Below, piece by piece: positions 8,206 to 16,355 of a stretch of DNA of 31,775 bases. The notes under the pieces were generated by a model. It ran no database searches and was not told the origin of the DNA. It was given only the letters and a program-made list of their open reading frames with translations. The DNA comes from CAZMRW01 sp964568805. GTDB lineage: Bacteria; Pseudomonadota; Gammaproteobacteria; Methylococcales; Methylomonadaceae. The stretch's first letter is position 1. Every line of letters starts with the position of its first letter. The position numbers and the translations under genes are program-made. The stretch is from the NCBI GenBank assembly GCA_964568805.1, contig CAZMRW010000049.1, positions 1 to 31,775 on the forward strand, read 5' to 3'.

Positions 8206-8870
8206 TGTCGATGCAGCAGGGCTATTTTATCACCGGCACTGACACCGGCGTTGGCAAAACCTGGGCGACCATCGCCCTGATGCGATACTTCAAAAATCAG
8301 GGCAAAACCGTGGCCGGCATGAAGCCGGTCGCCTCTGGTTGCATTGTTGAAAACGGCAAACAGGTGAATGAGGATGCCCTGCTGATCCAGGCAAATGCCA
8401 GCATGCACATCGAGTATGATTTAATCAATCCTTATGCCTACTCTTTACCGGTCTCTCCTCATCTGGCAGGTCTGGATAATCCGGTCAATCTGGATAACGT
8501 GATTGCCGGTTTTGAATTATTGAAACAGCAGGCCGACATCATCCTGGTCGAAGGCGCAGGCGGCTGGTATGCGCCGATCAACAGCAACCAGGATATCAGC
8601 GATCTGGCTAAATCCCTGGCTCTGCCGGTGATTATCGCCGTCGCGGTCAGGCTCGGTTGCATCAATCACGCAAAACTGACCGCCGAGGCAGTCGAACGCT
8701 CCGGTTTGCCCTGTGCCGGCTGGATAGCGGTTTGTTCTGACCCGGATATGCTGCTTGTTGAACATAATATCGGCAGTATCACGCAGGCGCTTGATGCGCC
8801 TCTGCTCGGCGTTTTACCTTATAGGGGGCATGCTGATTTTGATTTTTTATCGAGGCAGTTGTATTTATAA
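8205..8870 (+). CDS. bioD: dethiobiotin synthetase BioD
   Basis: ATP-dependent enzyme forming the ureido ring of dethiobiotin from 7,8-diaminopelargonate and CO2. The P-loop GTDTGVGKTW lies close to the N-terminus, and VEGAGGWYAPI (near 115-125) is the second nucleotide/substrate motif. The length is about 221 residues. Three starts compete: TTG 8202, ATG 8205 (overlapping the bioC stop by one base) and ATG 8211 (MQQGYFITG, ten bases after GGAGG). The last aligns best with E. coli BioD, while 8205 was kept because of the TGATG coupling. It is the last gene of the operon. Confidence 0.96.
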   Translation: MSMQQGYFITGTDTGVGKTWATIALMRYFKNQGKTVAGMKPVASGCIVENGKQVNEDALLIQANASMHIEYDLINPYAYSLPVSPHLAGLDNPVNLDNVIAGFELLKQQADIILVEGAGGWYAPINSNQDISDLAKSLALPVIIAVAVRLGCINHAKLTAEAVERSGLPCAGWIAVCSDPDMLLVEHNIGSITQALDAPLLGVLPYRGHADFDFLSRQLYL

Positions 8871-8933
8871 GCGCAAGACGCGGTCGAATTTAAGAGCTTA
8901 GAATAGGTTTTTTGACTTTTCCGGTTATCCATC

Positions 8934-9446
8934 ATGACTATAGTAAAAGCCCTTATCCAGTTCTGTTTAGGTTTCGCATTCGCTTTGAACCTGGCTGTTG
9001 CCGAAGCAGCCGAAAAACCCCGTATCGCCGTGCTGGATTTTGAATTGAAAGACCTGACGCTTGCTCCAGGCATACCGGCTGAAGTCTCCCGCACAGCCAG
9101 CATTAAACCGTTGCTTGAGCAGGAACTCAAAAAATCAGGTTATGAAATTGTCGACATCGCTTCCGATGACCATCGGCAGGCTGATGCCGGTGTCGGTTAT
9201 CTATTTGACCATCATGATAGTGCCGCGAATCTGGGCAGAAAATATGGCGCTGATTATATTATCGTAGGCAGATTGCACAAACCCAGTTTCCTGTTTATCT
9301 ACCTGATGGCGCATCTGGTTGACGTCAGCCAGGCCAAACTGGTCGGTGATTATATTTCCGAAGTCAAGGGAGGCGAAAAGAAATTGACCCTGAAAGGCGT
9401 GGAGAGTCTGGCCGTCAAAATAAACCGTACGCTTGGCGGACTATAA
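8934..9446 (+). CDS. DUF2380-type secreted protein
   Basis: A 170-residue protein with a signal peptide (about 1-25, ending near AEAAE) and a mature domain beginning PRIAVLDFELKDLT. That opening, followed by GYEIVDI and the GRKYGADYIIVGRLHKPS region, is the pattern I associate with the DUF2380 family of predicted periplasmic proteins. The function is unknown. There is no lipobox cysteine. It is transcribed from its own unit after bioD and ends convergently on fdhD with a six-base overlap of coding ends. The family call is from memory of the motif. Confidence 0.7.
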   Translation: MTIVKALIQFCLGFAFALNLAVAEAAEKPRIAVLDFELKDLTLAPGIPAEVSRTASIKPLLEQELKKSGYEIVDIASDDHRQADAGVGYLFDHHDSAANLGRKYGADYIIVGRLHKPSFLFIYLMAHLVDVSQAKLVGDYISEVKGGEKKLTLKGVESLAVKINRTLGGL

Positions 9447-10280
9447 GGCATTTTGGCGATCGATGCTCGCATCAAATTCAATATTTTCAACGCCGTTCAA
9501 TACCAGAAAATGTTTGCCTTTGGCTCTCGAAATCAGTGTCACGCCGGATTGCCTGGCCATATCGAGCCCCATTTGCGTGGCGCCGGAGCGCGACAACAAA
9601 ACGGGTACGCCCATTTGCGATACTTTAATGACCATTTCTGACGTCAAGCGACCGGTGGTATAGAAAATTTTGTTGTCGCCGGAAATACCATGCAGCCACA
9701 TATAACCCGCGATGGCATCGACAGCATTGTGCCTGCCGACATCCTCGACAAAAAATTCGATGCGGCTGCCGCTGCACAAGGCGCAGCCGTGGACGGCGCC
9801 GGCCTTTTTATAGACTTCATTGCGCTCCCGCAAGGACTCGAGCATCCCGTAAAGGATCGATTGTTTAACCGAGTATTCAGGCACTTTGATGTTTTGCAGT
9901 TTTTCCAGCAATCGCCCGAATACCGTGCCCTGCCCGCAACCGGTAGTGACCGTCCTTTGCGCCATGCGCTCGGTAAAGTCGGCGTCTTTATGCTGCGTCA
10001 CAACGGCGACCGCTTCGGTATCCCAATCTACCTGGACGGCTTTAATATCGCGGATGTCGTCAACGAAGCCCTGATTTTTGAGATAACCCAGCGTCAGCAA
10101 TTCAGGATGCGTCCCCATGGTCATCAAGGTAACGATTTCCTGTTTATCGACATAAATCGTTAAAGCGCGTTCGCCTACCAGCTCAATTTCCCGCGGCTCG
10201 CCGGTTTCATCGATGGCAAGGGTCACTTGTGAAAATCCCAGGCCCGCATCGGTCATCTCGGGTCGATAAGGCCTATTCAT
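9441..10280 (-). CDS. fdhD: formate dehydrogenase accessory sulfurtransferase FdhD
   Basis: FdhD transfers sulfur from a cysteine desulfurase to the molybdenum cofactor of formate dehydrogenase, which needs it for activity. The active-site pair CALC (Cys166 and Cys169 in VHGCALCSG) is present. So are EDVGRHNAVDAIAG and TTGRLTSEMV, both family hallmarks. The length is 279 residues, normal. The start overlaps the end of mobA by eight bases, giving a mobA-fdhD operon dedicated to molybdenum cofactor maturation. Confidence 0.96.
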   Translation of the reverse strand: MNRPYRPEMTDAGLGFSQVTLAIDETGEPREIELVGERALTIYVDKQEIVTLMTMGTHPELLTLGYLKNQGFVDDIRDIKAVQVDWDTEAVAVVTQHKDADFTERMAQRTVTTGCGQGTVFGRLLEKLQNIKVPEYSVKQSILYGMLESLRERNEVYKKAGAVHGCALCSGSRIEFFVEDVGRHNAVDAIAGYMWLHGISGDNKIFYTTGRLTSEMVIKVSQMGVPVLLSRSGATQMGLDMARQSGVTLISRAKGKHFLVLNGVENIEFDASIDRQNAL

Positions 10281-10869
10281 TTTCTGTATTCTCCAGTTCC
10301 GATAACTCGGTCATGGTATTGATGTTAATGAATATCTCCGGTGTGTCGCTGAAATCCGCCCGCACAGTGTTCTGCTGTTCCAGCCAGCGGTCAATTTTAC
10401 GTTGCCCGCTCGCCAGGTAATCCTGCAGGCTGTTAATTAATGAGGTTTTTATGGCCAAAAAAACCGGATGCAGCCTTTCTCCGTCAAAAGCAACGGCCGC
10501 ATCGGCATCGTTTTGTTCCCGCACCGATAACAGTTTCTGTAAATGGTCGGTTCTAATCAAAGGCGAATCACATGGCATTACCAGCAGCACCTCGGCATCG
10601 GTATGCGTCATTGCCGCCAATATGCCGGCCAACGGGCCGTCAAAATTTCCGGTTTGGTCGGCAACTACCGGCAAACCGAATTGCCGATAGCGTTCGAGAT
10701 TCCGATTGGCGTTGATGATGGACTGCCCGGTAACACCGGCAAGCGCTTCCATCGCGTAACAAACCATCGGGCGGCCTTTATAATTAACCAATCCTTTATC
10801 CTGATTATTCATGCGCCGGGCCAACCCCCCTGCCAGAATGACTCCGGTTACTTTTGTTTGACTGCTCAT
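10273..10869 (-). CDS. mobA: molybdenum cofactor guanylyltransferase MobA
   Basis: Attaches GMP to molybdopterin to form the guanine dinucleotide cofactor used by formate dehydrogenase and related enzymes. The nucleotide-binding signature GVILAGGLARRMNNQDKGL is at residues 9-27. The metal-binding loop LLVMPCDSPLI is near 94-104. The length of 198 residues is typical. It lies upstream of and overlaps fdhD, and is divergent from a lipoprotein gene. Confidence 0.94.
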   Translation of the reverse strand: MSSQTKVTGVILAGGLARRMNNQDKGLVNYKGRPMVCYAMEALAGVTGQSIINANRNLERYRQFGLPVVADQTGNFDGPLAGILAAMTHTDAEVLLVMPCDSPLIRTDHLQKLLSVREQNDADAAVAFDGERLHPVFLAIKTSLINSLQDYLASGQRKIDRWLEQQNTVRADFSDTPEIFININTMTELSELENTENE

Positions 10870-10909
10870 AATGTTAATCTTTAATTATTATTAAACTGTT
10901 GACCCCAAA

Positions 10910-11362
10910 ATGCTCAAATTGATCGTTCTTTGCTCTACCCTGTTTTTTATCGCCGGCTGTGCGTCGATACCCGGCGAGTTTGTGCCCTATTACCAGGTAG
11001 AAACACGCAAGCCTTACGACGATGTGCTGGCCGAACTGGAGCTGGCCATTAGCGAAAATAATTTCAGAATAACCGGACACAGCCGCGTCGGCAAAGTGAT
11101 ACGTGACAGGGGGACTAAAGACTTCCCGGAATTTGACACCATTCAATTTTGTAATTTGACCCATGCCAAAACCATCTTGTTAATATCACCCGAGGCGATT
11201 CGGCACATGCCCTGTAATGTGGTGACTTATCAAGTTCAAGGCAAAACCATCATCAGAACTCATTTATTGCCAACGGATACGGATAATAAGGAATTGAATC
11301 TTTTTTCCGCCCAAATGAATGAAATGTTGAAAAAGATTGTCAATTTTGCCGTTGAAGAATAA
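10910..11362 (+). CDS. DUF302-type lipoprotein
   Basis: A 150-residue predicted lipoprotein with lipobox IAGC (Cys17) after a hydrophobic signal. The mature part, from YDDVLAELELAISENNFRI to MPCNVVTYQVQGKTIIRT, follows the DUF302 pattern: a helix, a buried strand, then a conserved Pro-Cys and a tyrosine strand. The biochemical role of the family is unknown. The ribosome site is weak. It shares a divergent intergenic region of 40 bases with mobA. A perfect palindrome ATCCTTAAGGAT lies after it at 11419-11430. Confidence 0.7.
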   Translation: MLKLIVLCSTLFFIAGCASIPGEFVPYYQVETRKPYDDVLAELELAISENNFRITGHSRVGKVIRDRGTKDFPEFDTIQFCNLTHAKTILLISPEAIRHMPCNVVTYQVQGKTIIRTHLLPTDTDNKELNLFSAQMNEMLKKIVNFAVEE

Positions 11363-11439
11363 CTGCATGGCCCGTTTTTGAATTGTTTCCGGGGCGATTT
11401 GCCTCCGGCTAAGACTTGATCCTTAAGGATGTTGAATCT

Positions 11440-14250
11440 TTAAATGATTTGCTCCGGTTTGCCGATGTAGTAACCCTGGGCAAAATCAATCTTGAATTCC
11501 CTCAGAATATCCAGAATTTGCTCGTTCTCGACAAATTCGGCCACTGTTTTTTTGCCGAAGGCGTGGGCAACGCCGCTCAAGGCTTTAACAAACATTTTAT
11601 CGTCATCGCTTTTATTAATTTTCCTGATGAATGAACCATCAATTTTGACGTAATCGACAGGGAAATGTTTCAAATAAAAAAACGAAGAGAAACCGACGCC
11701 GAAATCGTCGAGAGCGAGGATACACCCCAAGGCCTTGATTTGCACTATCAATAACTCAGCCGCGGCGAAATTGGACACTGCGGCGGATTCGGTAATCTCG
11801 AAAATGATTTTTTCAGGATCAACTTCAGGATTATCCAGCAAACGAGAAATGTCTTCGAAAATGGTCGCATCGTTGAATAACCGGCCCGATAAATTGATCG
11901 CCAATTTATAATCCTTACCCTGGCGTTTGAATTCAACCAGCTTCTGTGTTGCTTTTTTAAGCACTAACCTATCGATTTTTCCTATCAAACCGAGTTCCTC
12001 AGCATGACCGATAAAATCTCCAGGCATAATCAACTGGCCGTCATCCCGCTGCAGACGAACCAAACATTCATAGTGGCTGATGACATTCGATTTGATATGC
12101 AGTATGGGCTGATAGAATAAAATTAATTTGTCGCGTGCAATAGCATTTTCCAGGGTCTGCCGCCAATATAACATACGGTTTAATTTAATCTGATAATCAT
12201 AATCAGGAGAAAATAGTTGATATTTGCCCATACCCGAAGTTTTTGCCTGAAACATTGCGATGTTGGCATTGGTAAACAATTCGTTGACCGTCAGTCCATG
12301 ATCCGGATAAATCGCTATGCCTATGCTAGCGCTGAGTTCGATGTTTTTATCTGCAAAACCAAAACTCAGATCTTTTAATTTCTGATTGATTTTTTCAGCG
12401 ATGGCTTTTACCCCCTTTATTTCAGCATGGGACATGACCAAAGCAAACTCATCTCCATCCACACGACTCAGGATATCGGTCGTGCGCATGATCTCTCTGA
12501 GTGCATTGGCAACCAGCGCCAGCAATTTATCGCCGGCTTCATGATTGTTGGTCGTGTTGACAACTTTGAAATTATCCAGATCCAGATCAAATAAAGCGAC
12601 CTTAAATCCATAACGTTGGGCCGAAGCCAATAGGGTCCCCAACTCCTCCTGACATTTCTTGCGATTACTCAAACCGGTCAGATTATCTTTGGTAGCCATA
12701 CTGAGAATTTTCTGCTCATACATTTTGCGTTCGCTATTATCCACGCCTAATGTCAAAATGACGGCTTCATCACTGGCACCGCCGTGATTGAATAACTTAT
12801 GCAGCCAGGAGATATCCCGTTGTCTTCCGGTTTCCGTAATGAGCAGTCCGTCAATTTGAATCTGGTCTGCAATCATGCCGGTTCTTAACAGATTAAGTTT
12901 TTTTAAATGTTCCCAGTCCGATTCCGGCAAAAACAAATCAAACACTTTGCCGATAATCGAGTGGCTATCCGACTCAAATTCGTCAATCCCGGCATGATTA
13001 ACCGTCAGTATCATGCCGTTTAATTTTTGCGTCATAATGATGATGGGTGCGGCTTCGATCAATTGTCTGATGAAGTCTCTTTCGCTTGCTAATTCCTGGC
13101 TTTTTTCAAGCAATTTCAAGGTATTACTACGAACCTCACGTTCCAGGAACTCCAGTTGGTCAGTCAGGGCCAGGGCGGTTTGGTTTAATCGATCGAGTTC
13201 ATCGTATCCCGAAATAAAACTGTCCTTACTGACGATTTGATTTCGGAATTGATCATACTGATTTTGCGATAGCAACGGCAACGCCATGGAAAGCTTGGCT
13301 ACACGACGTAATGAAAAATGGATGACCAGCGTCAGCAAAATCAGGGAAGCAGCCAAACTGATCACGCCGTAAGCCCAAACCTGCTTCAGATCATCATTTA
13401 ACTTTCTGACTTCTGAGGTAATATCATCAATCAGCAAAAAAAATGGCCGGTTCATTTCAGTATTATGTTGAACCGGCACAATCATTACTTCAAAAACTGA
13501 ACCGTTCAGAGATATCGTTCTGCTCTGAGACAAAAGCTCAGCCAGACTATATTTCTTTGAGATGTACTGGTATATAGGCATGTTTTTTTCATACAAGGTC
13601 AACCCCGACAATTTAAGAGGCCATGGATTATAAAGATTCCCGGCCGCAAGAGACTGGTCATCAACCAGTAAACCGATATCGGAATTCGTCCCTCTCTTGT
13701 ATTTAATGATGACATCGGCGAACGAACGAATCACACTGAAGGCTCCGATAGTTTCCGATTCTCCGATGACCGGGATGACGACCTGAAGAAAACAGCTGCC
13801 CGAACAAAATAACTGATGCGCCGGTGTTTCCGTTTGCAGGACCTGCTGGATAGTTGCGTCCGAAAGCGCATTCGGACTTCCCCAGGATTTAATCGGGTTT
13901 GCCTGTTTGTCAAAAAATACGATGCTCTCCATGTCCCAGCTTAATTGCCATCTGGACCAGTTTTCGTCCAGATGGGTAAAAAAATGATGCTGAATTTTTT
14001 TTTGATGTAACTGGAGATTGCCAAGCAGTGGCAACAACTCTGCAAATTGCTCCATCACCAGAAATGAATCTTCGGTCAACGAATTGACAATATTGATATG
14101 ACTGCTTTGAATGTTTTTTCTGTCCAATTCAAAATTATCGATGGCATCCAGATAGGAGACATAGGAAAAAATAGTATGCAATACCAGAAAAACGGTACCA
14201 GACAGAATGGCCAGTTTCCATCGCAGACTAAAAAAGTACCGTTCGTTAAC
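11440..14250 (-). CDS. membrane-bound PAS-GGDEF-EAL protein (c-di-GMP diguanylate cyclase/phosphodiesterase)
   Basis: A 936-residue sensor regulator. Two membrane helices (about 10-30 and 292-314) enclose a periplasmic sensor domain; a coiled-coil linker, a PAS domain (about 390-510), GGDEF (about 523-683) and EAL (about 698-933) follow. The cyclase A-site reads VDGDEF rather than GGDEF, and an inhibitory RxxD site (RTTD) sits five residues before it. The EAL domain keeps its main residues: ECL in place of EAL (Glu retained), NLSGRLFND, FEITES, DDFGVGFSS, VKIDGSFI and QGYYIGKP. It may therefore be a phosphodiesterase with altered cyclase activity, but this is not proven. The ATG chosen follows the porin stop by 11 bases with an AGG upstream; a GTG/ATG extension of 17 residues inside the porin gene is less likely. 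It is co-transcribed with a porin and a PstS-like protein. Confidence 0.9.
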   Translation of the reverse strand, partial: VNERYFFSLRWKLAILSGTVFLVLHTIFSYVSYLDAIDNFELDRKNIQSSHINIVNSLTEDSFLVMEQFAELLPLLGNLQLHQKKIQHHFFTHLDENWSRWQLSWDMESIVFFDKQANPIKSWGSPNALSDATIQQVLQTETPAHQLFCSGSCFLQVVIPVIGESETIGAFSVIRSFADVIIKYKRGTNSDIGLLVDDQSLAAGNLYNPWPLKLSGLTLYEKNMPIYQYISKKYSLAELLSQSRTISLNGSVFEVMIVPVQHNTEMNRPFFLLIDDITSEVRKLNDDLKQVWAYGVISLAASLILLTLVIHFSLRRVAKLSMALPLLSQNQYDQFRNQIVSKDSFISGYDELDRLNQTALALTDQLEFLEREVRSNTLKLLEKSQELASERDFIRQLIEAAPIIIMTQKLNGMILTVNHAGIDEFESDSHSIIGKVFDLFLPESDWEHLKKLNLLRTGMIADQIQIDGLLITETGRQRDISWLHKLFNHGGASDEAVILTLGVDNSERKMYEQKILSMATKDNLTGLSNRKKCQEELGTLLASAQRYGFKVALFDLDLDNFKVVNTTNNHEAGDKLLALVANALREIMRTTDILSRVDGDEFALVMSHAEIKGVKAIAEKINQKLKDLSFGFADKNIELSASIGIAIYPDHGLTVNELFTNANIAMFQAKTSGMGKYQLFSPDYDYQIKLNRMLYWRQTLENAIARDKLILFYQPILHIKSNVISHYECLVRLQRDDGQLIMPGDFIGHAEELGLIGKIDRLVLKKATQKLVEFKRQGKDYKLAINLSGRLFNDATIFEDISRLLDNPEVDPEKIIFEITESAAVSNFAAAELLIVQIKALGCILALDDFGVGFSSFFYLKHFPVDYVKIDGSFIRKINKSDDDKMFVKALSGVAHAFGKKTVAEFVENEQILDILREFKIDFAQGYYIGKPEQII

Positions 14251-14261
14251 CATTAAATAAC

Positions 14262-15467
14262 CTAAAATCTGTACGATAATTGCAGGCCATACAGATTCCA
14301 ATCCTGAACAGTCAAGTCCCTATCGGGATTGTCCGCCTGCGAAATCCACGAAGTACCATGAACCCGATGGTATTCCGCCCTTAACATCCATGATGTCGAA
14401 ATATCCAAACGCAGGCCAAACATCCAATCGTTGGCATAGCCAATATGATTGGGCAAACCGAAAGAGACTGCGCGACTGCCATTTCTGTCGTCCTTATCCA
14501 TATAGATGACATCATAACGAAGAGTTGCCTGTAACTGCGAAAATAATTGATAACTGCCCTGCAGATACCAACTTTCCGTTATATAGTTTGAATCCGGATA
14601 GAATGCTCCGTATTCCTTGACCTGGTTCCATCGATAGTCATATTCACCGGTCAACGTGAACTTTTCACCATTGTATTGTGCTGAAAACATCAGGGGCTGA
14701 ATATGTGTTTTTCCCGCTAAAAAACGGTCGAAAACCAAAGGGTGGTAGTTAAGTTCAAGATCCATGTAGCTGATGGCAAAAACATATTCGCCGCCGTTAA
14801 TCTCATAATTGAGTTGCGTCGCAATAGCAGGCTGGGCCTCAAATTCTCCCATCGCGGTTGGTCCCAATATGGTTGAACGTATTTCTTTATTGTTCCCTAA
14901 TGGCACGGCGTAGACAAATTTGAAGGAAAAATTACCATAATCGGTTTGATGATCGGCATAAAAGGAGCCGCCGTCTGCGGAAACCAGTAGCGAACGAGAC
15001 CGGTCGAAATAGATTCCCTGGGGCAGCAATATGGTCGGATGGGTAAAGGCAACATCCCGGGTTTCATTATACAAACCGAATGGAATCTTGACGCGGCCTG
15101 CCCTGATGCCCAGTAAGCCCTTATCATAGTTAAAAAACGTCAAATCGGCTAAACCATAATCGAGTTTTACACTCCCGCGGTCGATATCGCCGGCGCGCCG
15201 GTATAATCCTTGAGCTGCAAACCTTAATCGGTCAATCGGCTGATACGATGCGTTCAATCCGATTTCGGTCAATCCGGGACTGATGCCGTCGTCGCTTTGT
15301 CCGAAAACATTATTATCAGAAGTATGAAAGAAACTCTGGGTTAAAAATCCGTGAATCTGAACATGATCCGGCAAAATCTCGGCGCGCCCCGTCCCGACGC
15401 TGAACAGGCTTACCATAGCCAACATCCTCAGCCAACTACTTATATTCAAATAAACGAATTTTTTCAT
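14262..15467 (-). CDS. outer-membrane beta-barrel porin-like protein
   Basis: A 401-residue protein with a signal peptide (cleavage probably near GTGRAE, about residue 30). The rest alternates polar and hydrophobic residues, is rich in Tyr and Phe, and ends in a C-terminal Phe (QLSYRF), the signal for outer-membrane barrel assembly. HGFLTQSFFHTSDNN after the signal peptide is common in porin-like proteins that neighbour c-di-GMP regulators. It overlaps the preceding PstS-like gene by 32 bases and is followed 11 bases on by the GGDEF-EAL gene, so the three form one transcription unit. Which solute it passes is not visible; phosphate or another oxyanion is a guess from the neighbour. Confidence 0.8.
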   Translation of the reverse strand: MKKFVYLNISSWLRMLAMVSLFSVGTGRAEILPDHVQIHGFLTQSFFHTSDNNVFGQSDDGISPGLTEIGLNASYQPIDRLRFAAQGLYRRAGDIDRGSVKLDYGLADLTFFNYDKGLLGIRAGRVKIPFGLYNETRDVAFTHPTILLPQGIYFDRSRSLLVSADGGSFYADHQTDYGNFSFKFVYAVPLGNNKEIRSTILGPTAMGEFEAQPAIATQLNYEINGGEYVFAISYMDLELNYHPLVFDRFLAGKTHIQPLMFSAQYNGEKFTLTGEYDYRWNQVKEYGAFYPDSNYITESWYLQGSYQLFSQLQATLRYDVIYMDKDDRNGSRAVSFGLPNHIGYANDWMFGLRLDISTSWMLRAEYHRVHGTSWISQADNPDRDLTVQDWNLYGLQLSYRF

Positions 15468-15855
15468 TTTTCGGTCTATTTTTTATATACCCGATAGAAT
15501 CAGGCGTATTGGCGATCTTATCAATCATATCCTGCTCGGAATCAAGCTGGATGGGCGCTTCTCCTGTCCCTGCGTAGATCATTCTGTCCCAAACTCTCCT
15601 GAGTTGATGAGGAAACATGATTAGATTTTTCTTTACAAAATCTTTATGGACGGGACTGCTATCGGTTAAAGCAAAAACGATGATCTGTTTGCCATTGGGC
15701 CAAAACCGCTTGCGCATGGCAAAAATGGCGCGGGTATCATCCAGCGTAAGCTCAACACTAGGTACGGACTTATTGACGATGATGCCGGCTGCACTAGCGG
15801 TCGGTGAAGCCATCGCAGAGACAATAAAGCTGAAGAATATAATCGCAATATTCAT
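15436..15855 (-). CDS. PstS-like periplasmic substrate-binding protein, short form
   Basis: A 139-residue protein with a signal peptide (MNIAIIFFSFIVSAMAS and so on). The core, LTLDDTRAIFAMRKRFWPNGKQI, then FVKKNLIMFPHQLRRVWDRM and DSIGYIKNRP, follows the short phosphate ABC transporter substrate-binding-like family. It is about half the size of true PstS and has no permease or ATPase neighbour, so it is more likely a sensory or accessory binding protein than part of a transporter. The ATG at 15855 has GGA upstream; a TTG nine codons earlier (15882) is also open. It is first in the operon with the porin and GGDEF-EAL genes. Confidence 0.78.
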   Translation of the reverse strand: MNIAIIFFSFIVSAMASPTASAAGIIVNKSVPSVELTLDDTRAIFAMRKRFWPNGKQIIVFALTDSSPVHKDFVKKNLIMFPHQLRRVWDRMIYAGTGEAPIQLDSEQDMIDKIANTPDSIGYIKNRPKNEKIRLFEYK

Positions 15856-15926
15856 CAGTCTGTCCGGAACCCACCGCTGCAAATTGGAACTGTTTTGACA
15901 ATTGATAAAAGAGCCGGTCGCCTATC

Positions 15927-15932
15927 ATTATA
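15927..15932 (-). promoter_or_regulatory. candidate -10 element for the PstS-like/porin/GGDEF-EAL operon
   Basis: Minus-strand TATAAT, a perfect -10 hexamer, lies 71 bases upstream of the ATG at 15855. No good -35 hexamer is seen 16-18 bases further up, so an activator-dependent promoter is possible. Confidence 0.3.
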
Positions 15933-16355
15933 GGAAAATTGAAGAAATCTGCGCATTATCTTAATTTTTCAGCGTATTTTACGCCCGGAAGCGAGGAAAC
16001 CGGTTAATAGTTAACCCTCCTTTGGGAATCATCCAGCAGTCCAATCCAAAGGTGAAATTGCCGTCAAGCATCATGAAGAGCGTAACACCCCGATTCATTG
16101 GACTTACCCGTTAATGTTCCCGGTCATCAGAAGCAGGAATGATTGTCCGATACAGGGCGGCAATCCGGTTTCCGGAAGTTTAGGGAGCGTGATTCCTCTG
16201 CCAGTCAAGTAGCGTTCGCTAGCGATGCTATCGAATTTTGGACCGGAGGATACCGGAATTCTTTTCATCAATTCCCGCAAACAGAACGTAAGATGACTGG
16301 ATATCATGGGCTGCCGGTCAGCTCCCAGTGGTCGGCACGCCGTGAATCAATCGTA
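15933..16355. other. intergenic region without a convincing gene
   Basis: This is the gap between the PstS-like gene and the end of copA. It holds short perfect inverted repeats: GCGTA-ttt-TACGC (15972-15984), GGTTAA-tag-TTAACC (16002-16016) and TAGCG-tt-CGCTA near 16210. Two overlapping open frames (16143-16379 plus, 16104-16307 minus) lack ribosome sites and recognisable domains. No T-run terminator for copA is evident. Confidence 0.5.

Noticed and set aside
9690..10163. Plus-strand 157-codon frame opposite fdhD
   Set aside because: A shadow of fdhD, which has a full set of family motifs on the minus strand.
11419..11430. ATCCTTAAGGAT palindrome as a terminator
   Set aside because: The 12-bp palindrome has no loop and no T-run, so it was not called.
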